From Gammaproteobacteria bacterium (GTDB taxonomy: Bacteria > Pseudomonadota > Gammaproteobacteria > Pseudomonadales > Azotimanducaceae), in NCBI GenBank assembly GCA_026707945.1, contig JAPOVV010000038.1, positions 62,001 to 126,000 on the forward strand: a DNA stretch of 64,000 nucleotides, in the 5' to 3' direction. The notes beneath the pieces were generated by a model that did no database searches, was not told the DNA's origin, and saw only the letters and a program-made list of their open reading frames with translations. Below are positions 52,501 to 60,896 of the stretch, piece by piece. The translations under genes were made by a program, and so were the position numbers. Each line of letters opens with the position of its first letter. The first letter of the stretch is position 1.

Positions 52501-54890
52501 ACTCCTCGGAGCTGGAGGCCTTGGATGAAGCGGACGGTAACGTGGACCATATTGTCATGTTGCACAACAACTTCGGGGATATCGACGCAGACGGTTTACC
52601 AAACATTCACGATGACGACGATGACGGCGACGGTGTACACGACTTAATCGACGTTTATCCCCATTTGAGCGAATACCGCTACGATGCCGATCGTGATGGC
52701 CACGCCAACGCGATTGACGCCTATCCGTTAGATGAAACGGAGCATTCAGATCTGGATTTCGACGGTATCGGAGATCGCGAAGACCCAGATATCGATGGTG
52801 ACGGCATTCTGAACGAAGAAGACATGTATCCGGCCGACACCGACAATGACGGTTTGCCGAACGAAGACGACCCTGACGACGACAATGACTCCGTGGTCGA
52901 TCTCGACGATGCGTTCCCACTTGACCCATTAGAGACGATCGATTCTGACGGTGACGGCGTCGGTGACAACGGTGACGTATTCGCTATGGATCCCAACGAA
53001 TGGCTAGATACCGACGCGGACGGCATTGGAAATAACGCTGATCCTGACGACGACGGCGATGGGTATCTCGACGAGGAAGACGCGTTTCCGCTCAACGCAA
53101 ATGAATGGCTCGACTCCGACGGCGACGGCTATGGCGACAACTCCGACGCATTCCCAATGGACCCCTATGAGTGGGCAGACGAGGACGGCGACGGCTACGG
53201 GGATAACTACGGATCCGAGTCAATTACGTCTTATCGACTGCTGTCTGAATGGTATACGCTTAATCCCGCGACCATCGACTTTGCAGGGGCTGTCCTATTC
53301 AGTCTCGGCGATTTCGATCGGGACGGCATCGATGACTTGGAGGTAGGCAATGCGTTGCGTCATGTCTCCGGTCATCCGACGCTCATTCTTTCGGGTGCAG
53401 ACCTCCAGACACTCGATGCGCTGGATGAAACGTCTGACCAAACGATCGACTTGAGCCTAGTTCACCAGGCTCCGTCAAGTTTCCGTTTTGTCAATCCGGA
53501 TCTAGGCGACTTCGCGTTATTTTTTGGTGGCGCCACGATCGGGGATCTCAACGGCGATGATGAACTCGACTTCGTGCTATTTGATCCACTCACGAATGGC
53601 GCGTCGGGCTCATTTTGGATTGTCTACGGCGCAGATTGGTCAAGTTACGATAGTGCAGATGGTGAGTTGGACGGGCAAATCGACTTGAGCGCATGCAGTG
53701 AGCGCGATTGGTGCACGCGGGTGCAGAGTTCGAATCAAAGGCACGGGTTTGGCATCAATGGTCGCTTAATCCAGGACCTGGGCGGAAACGACAAGGCGAC
53801 CCTGATGGTTGGTACGCTAGGAAGTCAAATTCGAGATCCAGACGAAACGGGCGTTGGCTCCGCGTATGTATTGCCGAATCAAGCGATCGTTGAGGCAGAC
53901 GAAGCCAATACAGACGAATCATTGTTTGTTGATACGGTCACTAGTTATGAAGGTGCGTGGACGTTTTATTCAGAGCGCGATCCTTCTTTTGATGAGGATG
54001 ACGACACTGCTGTCGGAGTCGTTTCAGTTGGCCGTATTCAGGACCTGAACCGGGACGGTGTAGACGAACTGCTCGTGAACAATCTCGACAGCTCCTATCT
54101 ATATCTGTTGGCGTCAAGTGACCTACCGCTCATGGACAGTGCCGATTCGGAGATCGATCAGAAGATTGATCTCAAATACTCGTACTCACAAGCAAATTCG
54201 TTCAGGATCGAAGGATTCGATCTCGATGTTTTGAACTCAATCTCGACAACGAATTTCGCTATCCAAAGCGGTGATCCCACGTCGTATTTTTTGCCGTTAC
54301 TCAGAGCAGGTATTCCCCAACTGATGTACCTTGTCGACATTCGTCAACTTGAAGCACATGATCGTGCAGAAGGATTTCGCAACGGGATCATCTCAACGTT
54401 TCGGACAGGTGAGTACAACACTTGGACATTCCCCGACGTCGACGAACTGAAAATTTGTCAACCCGATGGAGAACAACGGCGTGTGCAGGGAATGGCCACG
54501 ATGTTTCGCAATATCGAAGGCAACACAAGCACTGACGGACCACAGGTATTTCTTTTCGATGTTCGGGAGCTCAGCTCTCTTGACGGGCTTGACGACGAAG
54601 CAGATGGGAGCATCGATTTAGAGGCAGCGGTCGATCAAGAGGTTCGCAACTCGTGGGTTATTTCTTTTGGCGACCTTGCGGAACACACCTATAACGTTGA
54701 TTTCGAATGCGCTGGCGATTTCGACGGCGACGATCAACAAGATATAGCCATCTCTCTGTATGACCGCGACGGTCGTACCGTTAGAGCGCAACTGATTCTG
54801 ATCTCATACAGAAACCTCGTACGACTCGATCAGTTAGATGGCGACCAGAATGGCCGGGTGGATGTCTCCGCGCTCTGGCCAGATAAATGA
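49530..54890 (+). CDS. Very large secreted metzincin-type protease with TSP3 and FG-GAP repeats
   Basis: About 1786 residues with a signal peptide (RISLALLIALTAAPTLAQ). Residues of about 30-190 form an Ig-like N domain. A zinc protease follows: H318-E-L-G-H-L-M-G-L-G-H328 is the full metzincin HExxHxxGxxH site, with a Met-turn in GTIMSYARG. Asp-rich TSP3 calcium repeats come next (about residues 415-490, and again 1010-1230). FG-GAP integrin-like repeats (DLDGDGVRDIAVSAPGSD, DLDDDGRTDLGV, DMDDDGRNDLVVWG) fill much of the rest. The start is ATG at 49530; a TTG six codons earlier is possible. It is probably exported and calcium-stabilised. No dedicated exporter is adjacent, and no C-terminal sorting tag is obvious. 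The target is unknown. Confidence 0.85.
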   Translation: MWRISLALLIALTAAPTLAQFERTHVNFTCPCTLSSTDGETAEISFGLVNHTEEVVRDLYATLAIAGDRTTETGESVQHVALVDTLRVVEVITPETELDVQTYEIDLGELPEGSFYFELLLHENETYHQYGSLDSVWFQGEHQTPVQTLDLIDANYLIDSDDDGVGDINERLEGTDPDDAESVPPVPVIDVLVLHEEHSFERYNVDAETFIGHVLATTNDMYDQSDSPVHLRAVGVLDADDLPEIAGGNPLDRARFLELLREYQADVIVAFRVHLSGVCGYALSIGGHGDKGFLHPNERFAYTEVFLDPRCSISVTAHELGHLMGLGHSFEQLSTGTYVWSRGHAVHGEFGTIMSYARGVFSAIRVDVFSNPRLDCHGKPCGVLHTEPNDSGSADSALSLNVLKYQFARTSAPDPEFDFDGDGVGAVDDAFPIDPTESNDADGDLFGDNRDAFPNDPLEWSDTDGDGIGDNADPDIDDDGILNLDDPDPFDAALTQSKLISISSEEEGDEFGYFAVQVSDLDGDGVRDIAVSAPGSDFGDEKDAGKVYVFSLAELAEPTSLESATPGAKTLSDVLEEPGAWVLHGQSPGGRLGHQLETLEHGDNTMELVLLADDVIYLIALNAETLSSFDAADGTEDRQLFVEHCDDVDGCLRVQNGTNLVITGVAATDDLDDDGRTDLGVIAYTTNRRHETLVYLLPRATLSGEAGDTISIAAVFEDETSVFRLATPGINGLADLKYLGGSAEDTSNDLVLGVVGNAAPGRVFILSGAQLQSLTEHDADGDRQIDIDSLVSATGTFRVSDVDDANFGIGLDPITDMDDDGRNDLVVWGSRFRTFAFTTTGLSLHDENDLVTDGSVELVGNFRNSPGTWHLNNLWLGTPASGSTVLPALSGDSLDLLVTARTRSMFIAELGDLDYLDDPTGMDFNGYVNLPLRIRYPGIYELRVPVGPKGDAALAGVTTLGDLDSDNKHELAFSVISEDVRGTFSTMYLVYSSELEALDEADGNVDHIVMLHNNFGDIDADGLPNIHDDDDDGDGVHDLIDVYPHLSEYRYDADRDGHANAIDAYPLDETEHSDLDFDGIGDREDPDIDGDGILNEEDMYPADTDNDGLPNEDDPDDDNDSVVDLDDAFPLDPLETIDSDGDGVGDNGDVFAMDPNEWLDTDADGIGNNADPDDDGDGYLDEEDAFPLNANEWLDSDGDGYGDNSDAFPMDPYEWADEDGDGYGDNYGSESITSYRLLSEWYTLNPATIDFAGAVLFSLGDFDRDGIDDLEVGNALRHVSGHPTLILSGADLQTLDALDETSDQTIDLSLVHQAPSSFRFVNPDLGDFALFFGGATIGDLNGDDELDFVLFDPLTNGASGSFWIVYGADWSSYDSADGELDGQIDLSACSERDWCTRVQSSNQRHGFGINGRLIQDLGGNDKATLMVGTLGSQIRDPDETGVGSAYVLPNQAIVEADEANTDESLFVDTVTSYEGAWTFYSERDPSFDEDDDTAVGVVSVGRIQDLNRDGVDELLVNNLDSSYLYLLASSDLPLMDSADSEIDQKIDLKYSYSQANSFRIEGFDLDVLNSISTTNFAIQSGDPTSYFLPLLRAGIPQLMYLVDIRQLEAHDRAEGFRNGIISTFRTGEYNTWTFPDVDELKICQPDGEQRRVQGMATMFRNIEGNTSTDGPQVFLFDVRELSSLDGLDDEADGSIDLEAAVDQEVRNSWVISFGDLAEHTYNVDFECAGDFDGDDQQDIAISLYDRDGRTVRAQLILISYRNLVRLDQLDGDQNGRVDVSALWPDK

Positions 54891-54947
54891 GAAGAAGCAA
54901 TTAGCAGAAGGCTCGTTGCATCAGATAGATTGAGATGGAAAGTACTG

Positions 54948-54968
54948 CGCTTGAACACCAAGCGTTTT
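54948..54968 (+). terminator. Short hairpin and T-run after the metzincin gene
   Basis: CGCTTG (54948-54953) and CAAGCG (54959-54964) form a perfect 6-bp stem with a 5-base loop, followed by TTTT at 54965-54968. It lies 58 bases after the stop of the large gene and is a plausible factor-independent terminator. Confidence 0.5.
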
Positions 54969-55003
54969 CGCTAAGAAGCGTAACAGGCAAAGGATCGTTG
55001 TCG

Positions 55004-55798
55004 TCACTGGTCGGTGGTTGACTTGATAATGCTAGACGGTTGACAGTCTTCGTAACGATAGACCATGTGTTCCTTGGAAGACGAGCGAGCAAAAAAGAAC
55101 CTGAACTTCCAGTCAACTGACAACTCATGCAACATCGATCGAGATATGCTCGGGTCATATCGATAGTTCTGAGTCATTGTCATTGCGGCGATGGTTGCAA
55201 AGAAGTTGATCTTGTGAGGCTCGTTCATCGTGATCGTGACCTTTTCGAGGACCTTCTCCTCCTTGTCGATTTCCAGTATGACTTCGCCTGGCACGAACTC
55301 GTCCTTACCTACTTCAAGCTTCTTCACACCTACGAATGACATTCGATCTGCGGTTTCATTCGCCACCTTTAACGAATCCCAATCGATGTTTCGTCTTAGA
55401 TCGTACCAAGCTTCGTTTGGACTCATTCGTGTGTAGCGCGGCGTCTGTTTGTGGTCACGCTCTCGTGGTTCCCGATCTTCGATTGAAATGAGCGTCCATT
55501 GTGAGTCCTCCTCCGCATAGGGATCGAATCGTTCGACTCGGCTTGGGATGTACTCCAGCGTTGCATCCAGTTCGAAATGACAGTCTGGGTGAGCGATGTG
55601 GGCATCCAGTTCCATGGCTTTCGAGATGATGTTTCGCTGATTCTCGCTCAGGTTAGGCATTTCAGCTTCAACAACTGTGACTTTCACAATCCAAGTAGGG
55701 ATGGTTTCTTGGGTCGACTGTGCAGCGAGCCATAGTGAGCTGACGACGAGTAACGCCGCGGCGAGAGACCATCTAATGGTTGGTCGTTTGTATCTCAT
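55004..55798 (-). CDS. Exported protein of unknown function
   Basis: About 264 residues with a signal peptide or anchor (WSLAAALLVVSSLWLAAQ) starting at the ATG at 55798; a longer frame from 55846 adds 16 hydrophilic residues that do not suit a signal. The mature part is acidic-to-neutral and contains VKVTVVEAEMPNLSENQRN, DSQWTLISIEDREPRERD, a segment VGVKKLEVGKDEFVPGEVILEIDKEEKVLEKV and HKINFFATIAAMTMTQNYRY. I recognise no family. It is convergent with the metzincin gene and stands alone. Confidence 0.65.
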   Translation of the reverse strand: MRYKRPTIRWSLAAALLVVSSLWLAAQSTQETIPTWIVKVTVVEAEMPNLSENQRNIISKAMELDAHIAHPDCHFELDATLEYIPSRVERFDPYAEEDSQWTLISIEDREPRERDHKQTPRYTRMSPNEAWYDLRRNIDWDSLKVANETADRMSFVGVKKLEVGKDEFVPGEVILEIDKEEKVLEKVTITMNEPHKINFFATIAAMTMTQNYRYDPSISRSMLHELSVDWKFRFFFARSSSKEHMVYRYEDCQPSSIIKSTTDQ

Positions 55799-55985
55799 TG
55801 TTGTCTTTTGGAGTTTCTCTTGGCGTGACAGATGGTTAAGGATCACGTGTCAGCATTTTTACCTTCGTGGGTGGGTTCGAATATCTATGGGAGAAATCGG
55901 ACCTTTTCCACTACAAAATTAGACTCTCAAACATCTGTAATCGGTCGTCGTAGACTGAGTTTCGATCTCGTTTGATGTTCGCGTT

Positions 55986-57329
55986 CTACTCAAGCGTTAG
56001 CGATAGAACGAACAATCCGTTCTCGATATCACTGACGATGATCGTCCCGGAGGGCAGATAGGGGTAAACACTCCATGCGCCAACAAACTGTACCTCGTCG
56101 TGTTCTCGAAACGTGTCGAAGTACGCGATCTCAGACATCTCCTGTTCCGATAGATCGCCGAACTCCAAAACCCGAAGTCCGACGCTGTAGTTTGCTTGAA
56201 AGACTCGGTTACCGAGCACGTACAGGTTATGGTCAGTAGCCTGGGTATCGTGTTCATACGGGTAAAGGTATTCGGGGGCATCCAAGTCGGATACGTCAAT
56301 TACGTGGGTCCGGGTTGATTGTTCGTAATTCGTTTCGTCATACTCGTCCCCTAGCAGAAAGTACCGATGATCTTCTGTCAACCATCCTTGGTGCACGTAT
56401 CCCTGCTGGTCATACGTTAAACTCGAGATCGTTACCGGCGAAGACTTATCAGAGACGTCGACTATTTCAACGTGGTCTTCGTTCGAACTGAAACAGACCT
56501 CTTTTCCAACGTAATCGGTGTCGCTTCCGTCATACACCACACATTGACTGTCATGTGTTCTGGCTGCCCGATGACAGCCAGCGAATTGGGGGTTGTTCGG
56601 TGTCGTTAGGTCGATCATATGGAGACCGGCCTCGCACGTGTTGGTGAGGACGGCGTAGATGAAACCGGTGTCCTCGTTGATCACGAGATTGTGGGAGTTT
56701 TGGAAATCACCGTAGACTGTATCCGCGACAAATTCCTGAGCTGTTGTCTGATCACGTAGACGAGTTAGATCGAATACTTGCATGCCGTGTGCGCCGGCGT
56801 GATCGGCAACGATATACGCATAGCTCTGATAGACCTTGATGTCGCGCCACGCTGAGTTTTGGGTTTCCGTCGGCAACTTGCCAAGATAAACGACTTCGTC
56901 CGGATCGGTGACGTCCACGAATGCAGTGCCATTCCGCATACCCATTAACGCGTACTCGCGATCGGTTTCAGCATCGTGCCAACCCCAGATGTCACTGCCA
57001 AACTCACCTTCCATTTCGTCACTGGTTAAGTGACTACGTAGCGAAATACCCTGACACGCGAAATCGCCTGATTGACCATCTTCGCACGGCTGTCCGACAG
57101 AAACAGGCGGAGGTGGAGGCGGTGGGGGTGGAGGTGGAGGAGGGGGCGTTATAGGAGCTGGGGGTGGCGTGACAGGTGCTGGACTGCTTCCGCCACCACC
57201 ACAGCCGGCGAACAAGAACCAACTTATCACTAATACCGTGATCGAACAGGTTGTTTTCGTCGTGATGATGCGATGGTCCTGGGAACGTCGTGGATCAGGG
57301 AGAGATATTAGCTCGTCCGAATTTTCCAT
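55986..57329 (-). CDS. Choice-of-anchor-B family lipoprotein (LVIVD repeats)
   Basis: A 447-residue lipoprotein. A hydrophobic signal (TVLVISWFLFAGC) ends at Cys43, an unusually long N region for a lipoprotein signal, but no later start exists in the frame. A Gly/Ser and then long Pro-rich linker (14 successive prolines) leads to a beta-propeller-like domain with LVIVD-type repeats (MQVFDLTRL, HVEIVDVSDKSSP, THVIDVSDLDAP). These proteins are surface or extracytoplasmic with unknown roles. It diverges from the Rieske gene by about 235 bases. Cys pairs in the domain (CEDGQSGDFAC, NTC) may form disulfides. Confidence 0.82.
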   Translation of the reverse strand: MENSDELISLPDPRRSQDHRIITTKTTCSITVLVISWFLFAGCGGGGSSPAPVTPPPAPITPPPPPPPPPPPPPPVSVGQPCEDGQSGDFACQGISLRSHLTSDEMEGEFGSDIWGWHDAETDREYALMGMRNGTAFVDVTDPDEVVYLGKLPTETQNSAWRDIKVYQSYAYIVADHAGAHGMQVFDLTRLRDQTTAQEFVADTVYGDFQNSHNLVINEDTGFIYAVLTNTCEAGLHMIDLTTPNNPQFAGCHRAARTHDSQCVVYDGSDTDYVGKEVCFSSNEDHVEIVDVSDKSSPVTISSLTYDQQGYVHQGWLTEDHRYFLLGDEYDETNYEQSTRTHVIDVSDLDAPEYLYPYEHDTQATDHNLYVLGNRVFQANYSVGLRVLEFGDLSEQEMSEIAYFDTFREHDEVQFVGAWSVYPYLPSGTIIVSDIENGLFVLSLTLE

Positions 57330-57564
57330 GCGCTAATAGTGTGCACAAGGTGGTCAAGTGACTTGCGGGCTTGTGGTTTAGGACTAATCGGCGTAAATAT
57401 CCCATCTGGATTCGATTCGGACTATTCCTGTATGAGACTACCAATCTTTAGACATTCGATGGACGGTTTAGACTCACGTGCGGCGCAGGATGATCCACGG
57501 GATTCCTAACCTCATAATCTGAATCTACTTAAATTCAAGTCGTTAACACACGTTCTTGTAATCG

Positions 57565-58641
57565 ATGAATTTACGACGGAGCAAACAGGCTGTTGTTCAA
57601 GGCCTGTCGGATGAGGCAAGAGCTGATTCATATCCCCACCCGTATCCGAGCGGGTGGTACCGTCTACTCGACTCAAGAGAGCTGCGTTCAGGTGAACTTC
57701 GTTACATCGAATGTTTAGGTCGCCAGCTCGTTCTTTGGCGAACGGAAGACGGCACGGCGAACGTGATGAGCTCATTTTGTCCACATCTTGGTTCCAATCT
57801 GGCGCTCGGTTGTGTGATCGGTGATCGTATTCAGTGCGCCTTCCACGGCTGGCAATTTACGGGTGATGGACGAGTAGCGCATGTACCGTACAGTGAACAC
57901 GTCCCGCAAGGGGTTCTCACAGCGCCGTTTCCGGTACAGGAATTACACGGTCAGCTATTTATGTACCACGATTCATGTTTAGAAAAGCCGAATTTAGATG
58001 AAGCACCGCCTTACCCCGTGCCAAGCATTCCTGAAGTGGATCAAGGAACGTTCGTATATAGAGGCGCGTACGATGCGGGACGTGTCAAGATGAACATCGT
58101 TGAGTTCGCGGAAAACTCAGTGGATAAAGCGCATTTTTCGCGCGTGCATGGACAGATGCGTTTCCCGTGGACGCAAGTTAAGGTGCCAGGAGTAAAGATT
58201 GAGCACGACACGGATTGGTACGTCGACCCCGATATCGACTGGAAGATGTACTTTGTTGATAAGGCTATGCTGACTGTATTCGGGCGACGCATTCAGAAAG
58301 CGGGTGCGAGCGCGGTGATTTCGTTTTTCGGACCGGGAAGCGTGGTGAAGTTCCGTTTCACCGTACCTAAATTAGGCGAAATCGAAATGTATCAGACCCA
58401 CCTTCCGGTCGGACCACTTGAGCTGCAAGTGAACTTCCGATGGTTTGCGGATCGAAGGCTTCCTCGACTATTGGTTTGGTACGTTATCGGTAACTGGATC
58501 TCGCAATGGGAACGCGACATCTCTATCTGGGAAAACAAGATCTATCAGCAAAGTCCTCGGCTCTCGCGAGACGATGGGCCTATATTCAAACTTCGCGATT
58601 GGTATCAACAGTTCATACCGAAAGATCACCCATCTGGGTAG
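57565..58641 (+). CDS. Rieske oxygenase, KshA/DAF-36-like
   Basis: A 358-residue single-subunit Rieske mono-oxygenase. The Rieske ligands are C72-P-H74 and C91-A-F-H94 (CPHLG and CAFHGW). The mononuclear iron ligands are Asp187, His190 and His195 in ENSVDKAHFSRVHG. The overall shape, with HPYPSGWYRLLDSREL at the N terminus and a C-terminal WERDISIWENKIYQQSPRL segment, is like 3-ketosteroid 9-alpha-hydroxylase (KshA) and cholesterol 7-desaturase (Neverland/DAF-36) relatives, and somewhat like the sterol demethylase oxygenase SdmA of methanotrophs. It is convergent with the sterol-methyltransferase-like gene, 25 bases apart. I infer a steroid or related substrate. The reductase partner is not in the window. 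Confidence 0.82.
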   Translation: MNLRRSKQAVVQGLSDEARADSYPHPYPSGWYRLLDSRELRSGELRYIECLGRQLVLWRTEDGTANVMSSFCPHLGSNLALGCVIGDRIQCAFHGWQFTGDGRVAHVPYSEHVPQGVLTAPFPVQELHGQLFMYHDSCLEKPNLDEAPPYPVPSIPEVDQGTFVYRGAYDAGRVKMNIVEFAENSVDKAHFSRVHGQMRFPWTQVKVPGVKIEHDTDWYVDPDIDWKMYFVDKAMLTVFGRRIQKAGASAVISFFGPGSVVKFRFTVPKLGEIEMYQTHLPVGPLELQVNFRWFADRRLPRLLVWYVIGNWISQWERDISIWENKIYQQSPRLSRDDGPIFKLRDWYQQFIPKDHPSG

Positions 58642-58666
58642 AAACGCTACCGATCCGTCAGCTTTC

Positions 58667-59668
58667 TTAAATTGGCTTGCGTGCTTTGTGGAAGTACATC
58701 GGCGTAAATATCCCCAATCTCCCGCCCGCTACAAGACTATCAGCCGCGATGTTGAGGATATCCATTGCGTCTAAGGCCCCCTTCGGAACTGCGTGTAACG
58801 TTTCGAGAATACGCAAGGTCAGCGTCGATACTTTTCGACCGAAGCTCGATCTTGGAAAACCCTTCAACGATCGCACACTTCCTTCCAACGGGCGATACCA
58901 AGGCAACCCCGGATCCGCGTCTGAAGCTCGGTCATGCGTCTCAAGCAGTTCAAATCCGGCCGATCTAAGGTTGTCAGCTATGTCCGAGAAGGAGACGATC
59001 TGTGGCAATGCATTACCGTATTCGATTCGCTCCTTAATCGCACGATGTGTCGAGTTTTGGGCGTCGTACAAAGGGGTCATACACCAGTCGTAGCCAGCGA
59101 AAATCGCACCTGGTTTTAGGACGCGGAATATTTCAGCATAAACAGCTTCTTTATCGGGTGCGTGCGGGATGGCTTCAATATGGTATGCCGCATCGAAACT
59201 TTGATCTTCCGCAGGTATGGCCATAAAGTCGCCGCGTAAGACGTGGCACAGATCATCTAATCCAGATTTTTTGTTGTATTCCTCGCATTTACGGATTTGA
59301 TATTCAGAGATATTGAGCCCTGTAATCGTTGAGCCGAATCTCTTCGCGAGAGCACGTTGCGGTCCGCCCACGCCACACCCGACGTCCAACACTCCGATCC
59401 CAGGTTTCAGTCCCATTGCGTCACCGAGGAAGTGTTGGTGATTAGCAATCGAATCCTCGAACGACTCGCCGTCCTTGGCTGGCGCGAAGTGAAATGAATC
59501 CCCCCAACCGAATTCGTAGAAGTCCGTCACCAATTCATAGAACTTTCTAACCATTGGCGCGTATTCGTCCTTACCTTGCGCCTGCGAGTCACGATACAGC
59601 GAGACCGCCTGTGCGGTATGCTCTGGCGGATTCGCCTTTGATAGAGGGCTACGGATTTCGTTGGTCAC
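58667..59668 (-). CDS. Sterol C-24 methyltransferase-like protein (Erg6/SMT family)
   Basis: A 333-residue SAM-dependent methyltransferase that follows eukaryotic Erg6 motif by motif. Region I is YEFGWGDSFHF (51-61). SAM motif I is VLDVGCGVGGP (93-103). Region II is YHIEAIPHAPD (about 162-172), where Erg6 has IEATCHAP. Then comes KPGAIFAGYDW, followed by RAIKERIEYGNALP and DADPGLPWYRPLEG, matching the corresponding yeast blocks. The last 90 residues correspond to the sterol-MT C-terminal domain. Bacterial sterol methyltransferases are known from culture-independent and cultured sterol producers. The start is GTG, with AAGAAGAG upstream. Squalene-cyclising enzymes are not in the window, so the substrate may be a scavenged sterol. 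Confidence 0.85.
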   Translation of the reverse strand: MTNEIRSPLSKANPPEHTAQAVSLYRDSQAQGKDEYAPMVRKFYELVTDFYEFGWGDSFHFAPAKDGESFEDSIANHQHFLGDAMGLKPGIGVLDVGCGVGGPQRALAKRFGSTITGLNISEYQIRKCEEYNKKSGLDDLCHVLRGDFMAIPAEDQSFDAAYHIEAIPHAPDKEAVYAEIFRVLKPGAIFAGYDWCMTPLYDAQNSTHRAIKERIEYGNALPQIVSFSDIADNLRSAGFELLETHDRASDADPGLPWYRPLEGSVRSLKGFPRSSFGRKVSTLTLRILETLHAVPKGALDAMDILNIAADSLVAGGRLGIFTPMYFHKARKPI

Positions 59669-59879
59669 GACTTGCTCTTCTTAGATACTCGATGGCGGAT
59701 GACGATCGTCAACAGTTTCTTGTTGGAAGATCTCTTTAACTGCGTTATTTTCCCTTCTTTGATGTTTATGGTTGTCGCTATGTTCGTAGTAACGAATTGC
59801 GATTGGCGAATCTTCAGTTTTAAAGTCCAGGGGAAATTGCTACGGGAGAGTTATAGACTACAGAGTCGTTTGTGACCTA

Positions 59880-60140
59880 TCAGGTCGTTTCGATCTCCTC
59901 GCCAGTCTCGTAGAGGTACTCGTCGACGGCATCGCTCAATTCGTTGGATAGCTTCACGGCAGCCGGCAAACTCATTGCGATACGCGCCATGTGCGGACCA
60001 TTTCCGTCCGCATATTCAAGTTGAACGCAGACGCCTGAACCATCGCACGACAGAATTCCCAAGTGCGTGAGCCGAGATGGAATTTCGGGTCCGCTCGCAT
60101 CGCCGTAAAAGTTAGGTGGAGGCGGGAACTTATATTTCAA
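59880..60140 (-). CDS. Small cytoplasmic protein, unrecognised
   Basis: 86 residues from a TTG start, with a Pro-rich N terminus (FPPPPNFYGD) and a helix-forming end (PAAVKLSNELSDAVDEYLYE). It contains VCVQLEYADGNGPHMARIAM. The last part vaguely resembles small DUF3467-type proteins, but I would not assign it. It has no signal peptide. The start is weakly supported. It is the last gene of a short run of minus-strand small genes. Confidence 0.5.
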   Translation of the reverse strand: MKYKFPPPPNFYGDASGPEIPSRLTHLGILSCDGSGVCVQLEYADGNGPHMARIAMSLPAAVKLSNELSDAVDEYLYETGEEIETT

Positions 60141-60208
60141 TTTGGAATCCGCGAAATAGGTAATTTCACGCGATTCTACGACTACTCGATTGATCTACGC
60201 TAAGAGTC

Positions 60209-60523
60209 TCAAACATCAATGCTCCAACTCAAAACGCCTACGACGATGGCAGCAAATGCACTACAGACCGACATCGCGAAGAGCTTGAACCAGGGGGTTT
60301 CGAGCAAGTGTAGGACCTTTTCTTCAGTTGCCGTTCTTTGTACGTCCTTTCTAAGCGCTTCTGGCTTTATCAGCAAGCGGAGAGCTTGTGAACGTGCGAT
60401 CAACCCCGTCAAAATGGCGATAAAGAAGAGCAGGAACGTCTGCACCAATACCAATTTCTTGTCTGTGATCCACTCGAGCAGGAGCTGACCTGAGAACACA
60501 ATCACCACGATGGTTAAGGTCAT
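60209..60523 (-). CDS. Small inner-membrane protein with three predicted membrane segments
   Basis: About 104 residues with hydrophobic segments LTIVVIVFSGQLLLEW, VLVQTFLLFFIAILTGLIA and FAMSVCSAFAAIVVGVLSW, and a basic cytoplasmic loop (RLLIKPEALRKDVQRT). No family is recognised. In-frame coding appears to continue upstream to a CTG at 60568 that overlaps the stop codon of the small lipoprotein gene (CTGA); from there the first membrane segment would be longer and complete. It may therefore be translated by coupling, with the ATG at 60523 as a fallback start. Confidence 0.65.
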   Translation of the reverse strand: MTLTIVVIVFSGQLLLEWITDKKLVLVQTFLLFFIAILTGLIARSQALRLLIKPEALRKDVQRTATEEKVLHLLETPWFKLFAMSVCSAFAAIVVGVLSWSIDV

Positions 60524-60564
60524 CGCGATGTAGCCGACGATTAACTTGACTATTAATACGTTGA

Positions 60565-60816
60565 TCAGGCGTTCTCCGTGACGGGTCCTACGTTAATGAT
60601 CCGAATGGTGCTATCCTGCTTCATAACGTCAAGCTGTCCCTCCGTTGCACATGTGACCTGCACGACTTCCGTCGCGATCTCGACGTAAGTCACGAGGTAT
60701 TGACCCGCAGTACATGCCTGCTTGAAGTCGAAGAAATCTTCAAAGAATGTACACGAGGTCAGAAACACGCACACGAGAGGTATGGTAGCCCACTTTAGCA
60801 TTCGCTTCATAGACAT
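60565..60816 (-). CDS. Small lipoprotein, unrecognised
   Basis: 83 residues with a lipoprotein signal (TIPLVCVFLTSC, the Cys being the lipidation site). The mature part is short, FFEDFFDFKQACTAGQYLVTYVEIA, and contains two more cysteines that could form a disulfide. I take the ATG at 60816; others at 60810 and 60801 and the GTG at 60837 are in frame. No family is recognised. It is directly followed by the small membrane protein, probably in one transcript. Confidence 0.65.
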   Translation of the reverse strand: MSMKRMLKWATIPLVCVFLTSCTFFEDFFDFKQACTAGQYLVTYVEIATEVVQVTCATEGQLDVMKQDSTIRIINVGPVTENA

Positions 60817-60896
60817 CGCCAAAGAAAAGATCGACACTCTAATCTGCTAAGTCTTGGAAACGCCAAGATTGAGGCATCCTAAAACGAGGATTGATG

